From: JANQQC01 sp965262255 | GTDB taxonomy: Bacteria; Pseudomonadota; Alphaproteobacteria; Caulobacterales; Hyphomonadaceae | Length of the DNA stretch: 64,000 bases | Reading direction: 5' to 3' | NCBI GenBank assembly: GCA_965262255.1 | Contig: OZ253505.1 | Span: forward strand, 2,108,001 to 2,172,000 | In this document: piece by piece, positions 22,695 to 31,557 of the stretch | Position numbering within the stretch: the first letter of the stretch is position 1 | How the letters are laid out: each line of letters opens with the position of its first letter | The notes under the pieces: generated by a model | Databases searched by the model: none | Told to the model about the DNA's origin: nothing | What the model saw: the letters and a program-made list of their open reading frames with translations, nothing else | Position numbers and translations under genes: made by a program

Positions 22695-25600
22695 ATGCCG
22701 AAGCGCACAGATATAGAATCTGTTTTAGTCATAGGGGCAGGCCCAATTATTATTGGTCAGGCTTGCGAATTCGACTATTCTGGCGTTCAAGCGATCAAGG
22801 CGTTGAAGTCTGAAGGATGCAGGGTAATTTTGGTAAATTCCAATCCAGCAACCATAATGACGGATCCAGAACTTGCCGACGCAACATACGTTGAACCAAT
22901 CACACCGGAATATGTTGAAAAAATTATTCTCGCTGAAAAACCAGATGCGCTTCTGCCCACTATGGGAGGTCAGACTGCACTAAATTGCGCTCTTTCACTT
23001 CAACAGTCGGGCGTACTTGTTGCAAACAATGTCGAACTTATAGGTGCTAATGCGAACGCAATAGAAAAAGCGGAAGACCGACTACTCTTTCGTGAGGCGA
23101 TGGAACGAATTGGACTTGAAAGTCCGAGATCGGAAATTGTTACTGCTCCTAAGTTATCTGATGGAACGCAAGACTGGAGAGCGGGTCTCCAAATAGCGAT
23201 GGATGCCCTTCAGACTATAGGCTTGCCTGCGATTGTTAGGCCAGCTTTTACGTTGGGCGGTACAGGTGGCGGAGTAGCATATAATGTTGAAGAATACGAA
23301 GAGATATGTCGAAGAGGTCTGATTGCTTCTCCAGTTGGTCAGATATTGATTGATGAAAGTCTGTTGGGTTGGAAAGAATATGAAATGGAGGTCGTGCGAG
23401 ATCGAAAAGATAACGCGATAATCATATGTTCTATTGAAAACATTGACCCAATGGGAGTTCACACTGGAGACTCAATTACTGTTGCGCCCGCGCTGACTCT
23501 TACCGATCGCGAATTTCAAATTATGCGTAATGCGTCCATTGCTGTCTTGCGTGAAATTGGAGTTGAGACAGGAGGTTCAAACGTTCAGTTTGCAGTGAAT
23601 CCTGAGAACGGTCGTTTGGTCGTAATTGAAATGAATCCGCGTGTGTCGCGATCTTCTGCACTGGCATCTAAGGCAACGGGATTTCCGATCGCGAAAGTGG
23701 CGGCTAAACTTGCTTTGGGATACACGTTAGACGAGTTAGATAATGATATTACCGGAGTAACTCCCGCTTCGTTTGAGCCTACAATAGATTATGTCGTTAC
23801 AAAAATTCCGCGATTCGCATTTGAGAAATATCGTGGCTCAAATCCATTGCTATCGACGTCAATGAAGTCTGTTGGCGAGACAATGGCGATTGGAAGAAAC
23901 TTTCAAGAAAGTATTCAAAAAGCTCTTTGTTCGCTTGAAATTGGTCTCAGTGGATTTAATGAAGTTAGTATAAATACGGATGCAGAAATACATTCCCAAA
24001 TTTCTAAAGCAACACCTAGCAGGTTGCTAGCGATTGCTCAGGCATTTCGTAGAGGGTTTAGTGTTGAAGATGTTAGCCGTGCAACTTCATTTGATCTGTT
24101 TTTCTTGAGACAGATTCAAGAACTGATGGAAATAGAGCTGTCTATAAAAACTAATGGATTACCCAATAACAAAGACGATTTCGTTACGATAAAATCTAAA
24201 GGTTTTACCGATGCTCGCCTAGCAAGCTTAACCGGAAAATCCGAGACTGAGGTTAGAAAAGAACGACATGGATTAGGTGTTCGTCCAGTTTACAAAAGGG
24301 TGGATACGTGTGCTGCGGAGTTTGTAGCTAAGACCCCTTATCTTTATTCGACTTACGAGCATGCACAGTTTGGCTTAGAACACGCAGAGTGTGAGTCAAA
24401 TCCATCAAATCGTCGGAAAGCTATGATTGTAGGGGGTGGTCCAAACAGAATAGGTCAGGGAATCGAATTTGATTATTGTTGTTGTCACGCAGCGTTCGCT
24501 CTCAAAGAAGTGGGAATCGAATCTATAATGGTTAACTGTAATCCGGAAACAGTTTCGACTGATTACGACACTTCTGACAGATTATATTTTGAACCATTGA
24601 CGAATGAACACGTAATTGAAATCGCTAAGAAGGAACAGGAAACTGGTGAATTCGTTGGAGTGATCGTTCAATTTGGAGGTCAAACTCCGCTAGGCTTAGT
24701 AAAAGGATTGCGTGAAAATAATATACCCATTCTTGGGACCTCGCCGGATTCCATAGATTTAGCAGAGGATAGAGAACAATTTCAAAGTCTCCTTAACGAT
24801 ATAGGGTTAAAGCAGGCTCCAGGAAAGGTCGCTAGGTCGACTGAAGAGGCTTTGGAAGCTGCGAACAAAATTGGTTTTCCAGTTATGCTCAGACCTTCTT
24901 TTGTGTTGGGAGGACGGGCAATGGAAATAATCAGAGACGAAGTAGATTTGAAAAGATACGTAAAGGAAGCTGTTTCAGTGTCCGGTGACGAGCCGCTATT
25001 AGTAGACCGTTATTTAGCGGATGCCATTGAAGTAGATGTTGATGCAATTTGTGATGGAACTGAGGTTTATATTGCTGGGGTAATGGAGCATATTGAAGAG
25101 GCGGGAGTACATTCCGGCGATTCGGCGTGCACACTCCCCCCATATACTCTAGACTCAAAAACTGTTGCAAAACTAGAAGAGCAAACCAAAACTCTCGCAT
25201 TATCTCTGAATGTTAAAGGACTAATTAACATTCAGTTCGCCGTTCAGAACGAAGAAATATTTGTATTGGAAGCAAATCCTCGAGCTAGCCGTACGGTTCC
25301 TTTTGTCGCCAAGGTGACGGCAACTCCTGTTGCAAATATTGCAGCAAAAATTATGACCGGAGCTAGTTTAAGGGAGTTTAATCTTGGTCATTCAAAACCG
25401 AGGCGAGTAGCGGTAAAAGAAGCCGTTTTTCCATTTTCGCGATTTCCAGGGGTTGACCCGTCTCTAGGGCCAGAAATGCGATCGACAGGTGAGGTTATGG
25501 GATGGGATGACAATTTCGGTGCAGCGTTCCTGAAATCTCAAATATCTGCCGGAATTACGCTACCCAATTTGGGAACAGCATTTGTGTCAGTGAAGGATAG

Positions 25601-25958
25601 CGATAAGGTTGATGCAGTGGATGCTGCCAAAGAACTATTACAATCAGGTTTTAAGATTACCGCGACTGCTGGAACTGCAAATTTCTTACGAGTTCATGGT
25701 ATAGAAGTTGAAACAATAAAGAAAGTCCTCGAGGGGCAACCGCATATTGTGGACGCAATTAAAAATGGCGAAATTCAAATTATATTCAATACGACAGAAG
25801 GAGCGCAATCATTAGCAGACTCAGCATCTATTCGTGAAACTGCGTTGTCTCACTCTGTACCCTGTTTCACGACGATGTCGGCTTGTTTGGCAGTTATGCA
25901 AGCCCTTAGATGTTTGCGTCGAGGACCGTTAGGCGTTCAACCCCTGCAAAGTGAGTAA
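22695..25958 (+). CDS. carB: Carbamoyl phosphate synthase large subunit
   Basis: 1,087 residues with two homologous ATP-grasp halves. The first opens VIGAGPIIIGQACEFDYSG and the second VGGGPNRIGQGIEFDYCCCH. Each has the characteristic ATP-grasp loop (FTLGGTGGG and FVLGGRAMEII). A C-terminal MGS-like allosteric domain includes FKITATAGTANFLRVHGI. It makes carbamoyl phosphate with CarA. AGGAAA precedes the ATG. Its stop is two bases from the end of the convergent broken PIN gene. Confidence 0.98.
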   Translation: MPKRTDIESVLVIGAGPIIIGQACEFDYSGVQAIKALKSEGCRVILVNSNPATIMTDPELADATYVEPITPEYVEKIILAEKPDALLPTMGGQTALNCALSLQQSGVLVANNVELIGANANAIEKAEDRLLFREAMERIGLESPRSEIVTAPKLSDGTQDWRAGLQIAMDALQTIGLPAIVRPAFTLGGTGGGVAYNVEEYEEICRRGLIASPVGQILIDESLLGWKEYEMEVVRDRKDNAIIICSIENIDPMGVHTGDSITVAPALTLTDREFQIMRNASIAVLREIGVETGGSNVQFAVNPENGRLVVIEMNPRVSRSSALASKATGFPIAKVAAKLALGYTLDELDNDITGVTPASFEPTIDYVVTKIPRFAFEKYRGSNPLLSTSMKSVGETMAIGRNFQESIQKALCSLEIGLSGFNEVSINTDAEIHSQISKATPSRLLAIAQAFRRGFSVEDVSRATSFDLFFLRQIQELMEIELSIKTNGLPNNKDDFVTIKSKGFTDARLASLTGKSETEVRKERHGLGVRPVYKRVDTCAAEFVAKTPYLYSTYEHAQFGLEHAECESNPSNRRKAMIVGGGPNRIGQGIEFDYCCCHAAFALKEVGIESIMVNCNPETVSTDYDTSDRLYFEPLTNEHVIEIAKKEQETGEFVGVIVQFGGQTPLGLVKGLRENNIPILGTSPDSIDLAEDREQFQSLLNDIGLKQAPGKVARSTEEALEAANKIGFPVMLRPSFVLGGRAMEIIRDEVDLKRYVKEAVSVSGDEPLLVDRYLADAIEVDVDAICDGTEVYIAGVMEHIEEAGVHSGDSACTLPPYTLDSKTVAKLEEQTKTLALSLNVKGLINIQFAVQNEEIFVLEANPRASRTVPFVAKVTATPVANIAAKIMTGASLREFNLGHSKPRRVAVKEAVFPFSRFPGVDPSLGPEMRSTGEVMGWDDNFGAAFLKSQISAGITLPNLGTAFVSVKDSDKVDAVDAAKELLQSGFKITATAGTANFLRVHGIEVETIKKVLEGQPHIVDAIKNGEIQIIFNTTEGAQSLADSASIRETALSHSVPCFTTMSACLAVMQALRCLRRGPLGVQPLQSE

Positions 25959-25960
25959 AC

Positions 25961-26635
25961 TCAAAGGTGATCTTTCCATTTTGTCGAGAAATTCAAAGTC
26001 CTTGCAAACTCGAATGGATTGCAGCATTTTACACCTAGAGCAAAGGCCGATCTAGTAGACACTCGCAGAATGTCGGGGAATTTCACAGAATAAATAGAGA
26101 ATTGTTAGACACGTTTCATTTTCTGTATAGGAGATCACTAAGCCTGCAGCGCTTGTCGGGAAGAATATTATGAAAGTTAAAAAAACAGAGAGAGTGTCTA
26201 CTTGAAAGACTTTTGCTCTAAGTCTTCGCAAACACTCGGTATAGGCCTATTTTCACGAACTTTCCTATTCTTTCTTTCTGACGTTACGACCGTTCGATTT
26301 TTACTGTCGACCAATCCATAAGCAACAAGATGAGTATCTGCTCCAATATTCGTAATTTCTGTGTCGTTTATATCAAGAGAATATCCCTCGGAAATAATCT
26401 TATGAAAAAGTGCTTGATTTAGAGGTTCATTTAAAACAATTTCTTTTCTGTTTTTTTTCACCCACTCGGATAAATCGTCGTGGCCAAACGTGATCTCTTG
26501 ATAGACGGAGTCCGGTATTTTTACCGCGCCAAATCTACATTGGAAAAGTATCCATTCCCAGTACTCGGGTACTCGACAGATTTCGTAGTAACTATTGGAC
26601 GCGGTGATTAATACGCTTGAATCAAGTCAGTACAT
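25961..26635 (-). pseudogene. DUF4411-type PIN toxin gene, interrupted by a MITE and a nonsense codon
   Basis: Reads as a second copy of the intact PIN gene at 27949-28440. From ATG 26635 the frame is M-Y-stop(TGA)-LDSSVLITASNSYYE, then an open frame through SEWVKKNRKEIVLN, INDTEITNIGADTHLVAYGL and RPIPSVCEDL. There a 181-bp insertion (26038-26218) enters. On the other side the coding sequence resumes as GVKCCNPFEFARTLN and STKWKDHL, then TGA 25961-25963, matching GVRYCDPFVFGRKLN and STKWKDFL in the intact copy. A GTG at 26461 could start only a fragment lacking the PIN Asp. The ATG overlaps the end of the upstream HTH-peptidase gene by 14 bases, so the two were translationally coupled. Confidence 0.9.
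26038..26218. mobile_element. 181-bp MITE with TA target duplication, IS630/mariner-like
   Basis: Inserted in the broken PIN gene. Terminal inverted repeats are about 27 bp: left GAGCAAA at 26038-26044 plus AGTAGACACTC at 26054-26064; right GAGTGTCTACT at 26192-26202 plus TTTGCTC at 26212-26218. The blocks are equally spaced in both arms. TA flanks both sides (26036-26037 and 26219-26220). Removing the element and one TA restores the codons seen in the intact paralogue. It encodes no protein. TA duplication points to mobilisation by an IS630/Tc1-mariner-type transposase, which is not in this window. Confidence 0.85.
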
Positions 26636-27854
26636 TCTCTTCGTATCTGTTTTCTTGTAACATTTTATACACGTTACATGGACGCACTCCTAATAACAGT
26701 CCAGCACTGTGTAATGAAATCTGTCGTTCCTCGAGCATACGGTCGGTAAATTCAATTAATGGCGTTCCAGTTCGATGAGCCTTTATTTTGAAATAAGAAG
26801 ATCCACCTGTAGACTTTTCTCTATTCGCTTTGCTTTTGCTCACTGAACTGGCGACAATATTAGATATTGAAGAAAATTGTTCTTGCGTAATAACTCTTTC
26901 TTTCAGTAACCTAAATGCAATCATTGTGATGCTTACATTACACTTGGAAGCGTAGTTAGAAATTTCTGAAATTTGTTCCTCGGGCGTTTTGTAGTTTTCC
27001 CATTTTATTTGGTCAAACTCTGAGTTTGGTAATAGAATTTCGCTAGCGACTTCATCGCACAATTTTTCAACTTTGTGATCTACACTGGTGTTGCACAATC
27101 CCGTAGACCCAATCCAAATGTGTGTCAATTCATGAAGTAACGTAAAACTCCAAGCACTGGAGGTGTCATTGCAGTTTATTGCAATAAACGGAACTTGATT
27201 GTCAGCTATAGAAAATCCTCGAAATACTTTCGGGTTAATCGTAGTGTTATGGCTTCCTAGGTTGTCGACTAAAACTACAAATACCCCTAGTTTCTCAGTT
27301 AGTCCTCTCAGATAACTGAACGCGTCTTGTGGGCGATTTGGCTTACGAAAGTCTTCTAGAAAAAAATTTGATTTTTCACGAATAGAATTTGCTATCGTTA
27401 ACATAGAATCGGCCTTCGAGGCAGATCCGACAAAAGTTAGGTGTTTACATTCATTATTTTCGATAATTGTAGCTTTGACAATGTTCTGTCGTACAGCGAT
27501 GTTTCTCACAACTGCATCCGCTAAACCTTGCTCGACCTTAGATGTGTCAGCCTCAAATGTTCTATAATCTACACCAAGATCCTTGCCTTTAGGGATGTTA
27601 TTTAGGTAAAATACAGCCTCAGGACGATGATACTGTTTTGCCATATTACGGATCAATGTGTTGGAGGGACTAGAAATACCAGTTTCAATTTCTACCAGTC
27701 GTTCTAGAGCAGATTTTCCGTAAGTATCGCCAAGAGGTAGTTTTTTGACAGCTTCTTTCCGCGTATAACCGGCGGTTTCCCTTGCCCAAACAAAAATCTT
27801 AGGGTTGAAGGTATTTACATTGATCATTGGCTTTTTGTTCTTGATGAAAGACAC
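26622..27854 (-). CDS. HTH domain plus ImmA/IrrE-type metallopeptidase (antitoxin-like), copy 2
   Basis: 410 residues. The N-terminus resembles an XRE-type helix-turn-helix (FVWARETAGYTRKEAVKKLPLG). The middle contains the zinc-peptidase motif LLHELTHIWIG with a downstream Glu helix (KLCDEVASEILLPNSEF), as in COG2856/ImmA-IrrE proteins. The C-terminus adds a second HTH-like segment (AGLLLGVRPCNVYKMLQE). Proteins of this design pair with PIN/DUF4411 toxins and are thought to act as antitoxin or regulator. It is a paralogue of the gene at 28454-29632 in length, motifs and position, but its own PIN partner downstream is dead. The frame is fully open. Confidence 0.85.
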   Translation of the reverse strand: MSFIKNKKPMINVNTFNPKIFVWARETAGYTRKEAVKKLPLGDTYGKSALERLVEIETGISSPSNTLIRNMAKQYHRPEAVFYLNNIPKGKDLGVDYRTFEADTSKVEQGLADAVVRNIAVRQNIVKATIIENNECKHLTFVGSASKADSMLTIANSIREKSNFFLEDFRKPNRPQDAFSYLRGLTEKLGVFVVLVDNLGSHNTTINPKVFRGFSIADNQVPFIAINCNDTSSAWSFTLLHELTHIWIGSTGLCNTSVDHKVEKLCDEVASEILLPNSEFDQIKWENYKTPEEQISEISNYASKCNVSITMIAFRLLKERVITQEQFSSISNIVASSVSKSKANREKSTGGSSYFKIKAHRTGTPLIEFTDRMLEERQISLHSAGLLLGVRPCNVYKMLQENRYEENVLT

Positions 27855-27948
27855 AACAGGTTTGTTTGATTTTCAAAATTTACAAACATTATTAATATAA
27901 AAGTCGCAGTCAAAACCGAAGTGTTCAAGCTTTATTCATAGAGCAAAA

Positions 27949-28440
27949 TTAAAGAAAATCTTTCCATTTAGTTGAAAAGTTCAATTTTCTGCCAAATACG
28001 AAGGGATCGCAATACCGAACTCCTAAGTCTGTGCAGACACTTGGTATCGAACGGTTTTGACGGTTTTTTTTGCTTTTCTTCTCCAAAGTGACTATAGTTC
28101 TATACTCTAACTGACTCAGTGCATACCCAATTAAGTACGCGTCTGCCCCAATTGCAGAGTGATCTTTACTTTTAAGATCTGGAGCGTATCCTTCACTGTA
28201 TACTTTTTCAAGTAAGGTATAATCGACGTGTTCGTCCAAGATAAGCTTATCTTTATTCAAAGAACCCCAAGCCGAAAGTTTGTCGTTACCGATTTCTATC
28301 TCCTTTAAAATTTCAAGCGGAACTTTCACAGTCCCGTTTTCACTTTGATACAAGACCCATTCCCAAAATTCATCGACTCGTCCAAATTCGTAATACAATT
28401 TATGTGCAGTTATAAGTACATTCGCATCGATTAAAAACAC
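27949..28440 (-). CDS. DUF4411-family PIN-domain protein (putative toxin), intact copy
   Basis: 163 residues. The PIN fold begins MFLIDANVLITAHKLYYE with the first catalytic Asp. IGADAYLIGYAL carries a further acidic residue, and a strand TIVTLEKKSKKNRQNRSIP follows, as in DUF4411 proteins. PIN domains are usually Mg-dependent ribonucleases, and the toxin role here is inferred from pairing with an HTH-metallopeptidase gene 13 bases upstream. The start has AGGAAAGGA just before it. Compared with the neighbouring broken copy, it is complete at both ends. Confidence 0.85.
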   Translation of the reverse strand: MFLIDANVLITAHKLYYEFGRVDEFWEWVLYQSENGTVKVPLEILKEIEIGNDKLSAWGSLNKDKLILDEHVDYTLLEKVYSEGYAPDLKSKDHSAIGADAYLIGYALSQLEYRTIVTLEKKSKKNRQNRSIPSVCTDLGVRYCDPFVFGRKLNFSTKWKDFL

Positions 28441-28453
28441 ATTTCTTCCTTTC

Positions 28454-29632
28454 CTAAATTAAGCCTAAAAAATTATGTACTTCAGTTGCCGGAACTCCAG
28501 TTAAGTAACTAGCTTTGGTAGGCATTATTTCTCCATTATCTACCATTCGTTTAACAAACTCAAAATATAAATTCCCTAATTGGAACTTTTTTATTGAATA
28601 AAAATTGGCACCATTAGACTTTTTGTGATTTGTAGAAGTTTTGTTGTTTGTTTTCCCAAATGCTTCGTTCAAGCGCTTGTATCGGTCTTCGTTAATGCGC
28701 CTTCCTTCAAACAAACTACGAGTAAGTACGAGTTCATCGACATGATAGTTTATAGCAATTTCGGATATACTAGAGATTACGTTATCTAAGCTACCATCTG
28801 TCTTAATTTTAAGACTGTCTATATCAGTTTGAGATACCAAGAGTTCTTGTGCAATTTTGTCGCATAGAGATTCGATTTCGTCGTCATAATTTCTGTTGCA
28901 AACACGTGTTTTACCGATCCAAATGTGGGCCAGTTCATGAAGTAATGTACTGATCCAAGCGATTGCTGAATCGTTAGCATTTATTACAATAAAAGGTACA
29001 CAATCGTCTGCAAGAGAAAATCCTTGAAAGACGTTCGAAGGAAGAGAGGTGTGTTTCGTTCCCATATTGTCGTAAAGTAATACAAACACCCCACAACTTT
29101 CTATCAGTTCTCGCAGATATGAAAAACCACTATTGGGATTTTTCGTTTTTCGAAAAACCTGGGGGTCAAAATTTATAGTACGACTTATAGCGGCGGCGAT
29201 TTTCTTGTAATCTTCTTTAATCGACACAGAGTCTACAAAGGGTAAGTGAGTTAATTCGTCTAAATCTTCGAATACGGCCTTTATATAGGATTGGCGTGTT
29301 CGGAAATCACCAACAGTGGCGTCCAAGACAGCTTTTTCTATTCGTGAAACTGTTTGAGGAAGTGATCTATAGTCCACCCCATTATTGGGTTCGGTAGGTA
29401 TTTTCCCATTGTTTAGAACAATCTCTGAACAACGGTAACACTCGGCCATTCCTTTTATAACAGTTCTGTTGGGATTGGATAAACCGGATTCTATTTCCCT
29501 AAGTCTTTCAATGGGAGATTTACCGAATGCTTCGATAATTGGAAGCGTTTTGGTCGCTTCCGCTAAAGTATAACCGGCCCTCTCCCTAGCCCAAGCATAA
29601 ACTGACGGGGCAGTTTCGTGTTTTATGGTCAT
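28454..29632 (-). CDS. HTH domain plus ImmA/IrrE-type metallopeptidase (antitoxin-like), copy 1
   Basis: 392 residues with the same build as the gene at 26622: N-terminal HTH-like segment (YAWARERAGYTLAEATKTLP), zinc-peptidase motif LLHELAHIWIG with the downstream helix SLCDKIAQELLVS, and a C-terminal segment beginning KASYLTGVPATEVHNFLGL. It precedes the intact PIN gene by 13 bases, forming a two-gene module. The pair sits between carB and greA, which neighbour each other in many alphaproteobacteria, so the 26-29.6 kb block looks inserted. No clear operator dyad is visible upstream. Confidence 0.85.
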   Translation of the reverse strand: MTIKHETAPSVYAWARERAGYTLAEATKTLPIIEAFGKSPIERLREIESGLSNPNRTVIKGMAECYRCSEIVLNNGKIPTEPNNGVDYRSLPQTVSRIEKAVLDATVGDFRTRQSYIKAVFEDLDELTHLPFVDSVSIKEDYKKIAAAISRTINFDPQVFRKTKNPNSGFSYLRELIESCGVFVLLYDNMGTKHTSLPSNVFQGFSLADDCVPFIVINANDSAIAWISTLLHELAHIWIGKTRVCNRNYDDEIESLCDKIAQELLVSQTDIDSLKIKTDGSLDNVISSISEIAINYHVDELVLTRSLFEGRRINEDRYKRLNEAFGKTNNKTSTNHKKSNGANFYSIKKFQLGNLYFEFVKRMVDNGEIMPTKASYLTGVPATEVHNFLGLI

Positions 29633-29962
29633 TGGCTTTCATTCCTTGCAGACCGCACCACAAATTGCATTAAACGAAAGATCGTTTCAATAATCATTTG
29701 AACATACTCGGGACTCATAACGCCTAACTAATCTTTCAGAGATGAAAATCTAGCCGCTTTCTTATGAAAACTGATAGAAGCAGTTCCAGTTATGTCCTCG
29801 GAGTATAGTCAAAATGAGCATTGGTTACTTGAAATATGGCGGTTCATAGTTATTATACCACACAAGGCTAAAGCGTTTCACACGCAACTACGGGGTTTGT
29901 TGAACCCAAGCCTTCTCTCATCAAACTTATCATCAAATATTAGATCAGACGGGTCACGCACC
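29633..29962. other. Intergenic region before greA
   Basis: About 330 bases. A frame in phase with greA is open from an ATG at 29792, but its 57 codons (with WRFIVIIPHKAKAFHTQ) match nothing known in GreA, so I treat it as leader. It contains the possible promoter at 29829-29858. ACGAAAGATCGTTT at 29678-29691 is a partial dyad upstream of the divergent peptidase gene. Confidence 0.35.
29829..29858 (+). promoter_or_regulatory. Possible sigma-70 promoter for greA
   Basis: TTGAAA at 29829-29834 and TTATAC at 29853-29858 with an 18-base spacer, on the plus strand about 100 bases before the greA start. Match by eye only. Confidence 0.3.
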
Positions 29963-30436
29963 ATGCAACAAGTACCTATGACTGCCGAAGGCCACAAAGC
30001 TCTTACCGCGGAGCTGAAACACCTAAAATCTGTGGAACGCCCAGCCATCATCAGTGCTATCAGCGAAGCTAGAGAACACGGTGATCTTTCGGAGAACGCC
30101 GAATACCATGCGGCTAAAGAAAAACAAGGATTTATCGAGTCTCGTTTAGCACATTTAGAAGATCAGCTCGCTAGGGCGCAAGTTGTCGATACCGCTACAA
30201 TTAAAAGTGATCGAATTGTATTTGGCGCAACGGTTACTTTTGTTGACGTGGATGACGAAAATGAGGTCACATATCGTATTGTTGGAGAAGAAGAAGCCGA
30301 TATAGGAAGTGGAAAAATTTCAATTTCCGCTCCGATCGCTAGGGCGATGATTGGCAAGAGCGAAGGTGACGAAATCGAGGTGGAAGCTCCCTCTGGTAAG
30401 AAATTTTATGAAATAGCCAAAGTGGAGTACCTCTGA
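29963..30436 (+). CDS. greA: Transcription elongation factor GreA
   Basis: 157 residues: N-terminal coiled-coil (MTAEGHKALTAELKHLK, SAISEAREHGDLSENAEYHA) with the acidic tip residues in HGDLSENAEYHAAKE, and C-terminal FKBP-like domain ending SGKKFYEIAKVEYL. It restarts backtracked RNA polymerase by stimulating transcript cleavage. The start is ATG 29963 (MQQVPMTAEG), the family's normal start; the upstream in-frame extension is not conserved. No strong ribosome binding site is visible. Confidence 0.96.
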   Translation: MQQVPMTAEGHKALTAELKHLKSVERPAIISAISEAREHGDLSENAEYHAAKEKQGFIESRLAHLEDQLARAQVVDTATIKSDRIVFGATVTFVDVDDENEVTYRIVGEEEADIGSGKISISAPIARAMIGKSEGDEIEVEAPSGKKFYEIAKVEYL

Positions 30437-30440
30437 GGTC

Positions 30441-31469
30441 ATGTCAGAAAGAGAGTCTTCAGAATCTGCAGTTTGGGCTGTATCAGATGGTCGAGCGGGG
30501 AACGTATCACAAGCGAATGCGCTTAGCTTAGCGATAACCGAGTCTAGTCGCTGGGCAAAATTTGAAGATGTTTTCGCAAAATCTGGTGATGTTAAAACCA
30601 TAACTTTGTCACCACGCCGACCTTGGTCGCTGTTACCCGCGAAAAATTGGCCTTTGCTGGAACAAGCGTTACCGAACGAACAACGTCAATACCTAAAATC
30701 GCCTTGGCCATTGATCTGGATTGCAGCGGGACGTCGAAGTGCACCCTTTACGGCAGAAGTGCGTCGCAGATCTAAAGGAAAAGTCTTCTGTGTTCAGATT
30801 CTTAACCCTCGAACCGATTTAGCTGACTACGATGGCGTAGTAGTTCCGAGTCACGATCGATTGGAGGGCGAAAACGTAATCACCACATTTGGCGCACCGA
30901 CATATTATTCTCAAAAAGCTAAAGAAAAAGCGAGAAGGGATTTTCAGAATCCTTACGGAAAGAAAGAACGTTCGGCAGTGATCTTGTTGGGAGGCAAATC
31001 AAAAAGTTTCAATTTTCCCGATGAAGTAGGAAGAAACTTAGTTGAAAATTTTAGAGACCTTAACCGACAAGGGTGGAAACTTCGGATTCTCACGTCGCGG
31101 CGAACTCCCAAATCTATCTCAAAAATGATGCGACAATTATCGCACGAAATCGATTGCCAGTTTTGGTCTAACGAAGATATCGACGGCCCAAATCCCTATC
31201 TTGCTTGGTCTCTGTTTTCAAAAGTTGCTTTAGTTACCGAAGACAGTGTGAATATGGTCAGCGAACAAGCTAACCTTGGCTTACCAATCTATATTCTACG
31301 ATTGTCGGGAGAATCGAATAAAATGAACAGGTTTCGAGAGGATATGATTAATCGGTCTATTGCAAGGAATTTTGAAGGTAGGATAGAGCATTGGGCGTAT
31401 GAGCCACTGCGAGAAGCGGAACGCGTTGCGGATATTCTAGTTCAGAGAATTCAAGAACGGTTCGGATAG
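30441..31469 (+). CDS. ELM1/GtrOC1 family putative glycosyltransferase
   Basis: 342 residues. It opens with the family signature WAVSDGRAGNVSQANALSLA and contains IAAGRRSAPF, TTFGAPTYYS and VTEDSVNMVSEQANLGLPI. The fold resembles nucleotide-sugar GT-B enzymes. Plant ELM1 affects mitochondrial fission, while the bacterial members are of uncertain function and probably act in envelope sugar chemistry. It follows greA by four bases, so it is probably cotranscribed. Confidence 0.82.
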   Translation: MSERESSESAVWAVSDGRAGNVSQANALSLAITESSRWAKFEDVFAKSGDVKTITLSPRRPWSLLPAKNWPLLEQALPNEQRQYLKSPWPLIWIAAGRRSAPFTAEVRRRSKGKVFCVQILNPRTDLADYDGVVVPSHDRLEGENVITTFGAPTYYSQKAKEKARRDFQNPYGKKERSAVILLGGKSKSFNFPDEVGRNLVENFRDLNRQGWKLRILTSRRTPKSISKMMRQLSHEIDCQFWSNEDIDGPNPYLAWSLFSKVALVTEDSVNMVSEQANLGLPIYILRLSGESNKMNRFREDMINRSIARNFEGRIEHWAYEPLREAERVADILVQRIQERFG

Positions 31470-31557
31470 AATTTGCTATGTTCTAATGAACGACCTTTAA
31501 ACAAGAATCTAATGGGTTTAGTCAGGCTACTGCAGAGATTATGTTAAGGATTTCGGA

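Noticed and set aside
26624..26635. TGA read as tryptophan in the broken PIN gene
   Set aside because: TGA is used as a normal stop in several intact genes here (carA, greA, cobT), so recoding of the genetic code is unlikely.
26615..26640. Programmed +1 frameshift joining the HTH-peptidase to the PIN frame (CTGACTTGAT)
   Set aside because: The layout resembles a release-factor type shift site, but the PIN gene is also destroyed by a MITE, and the intact module has separate genes with a proper start.
29792..29962. Upstream extension of greA by 57 codons
   Set aside because: Not similar to any GreA N-terminus; the family start is at 29963.
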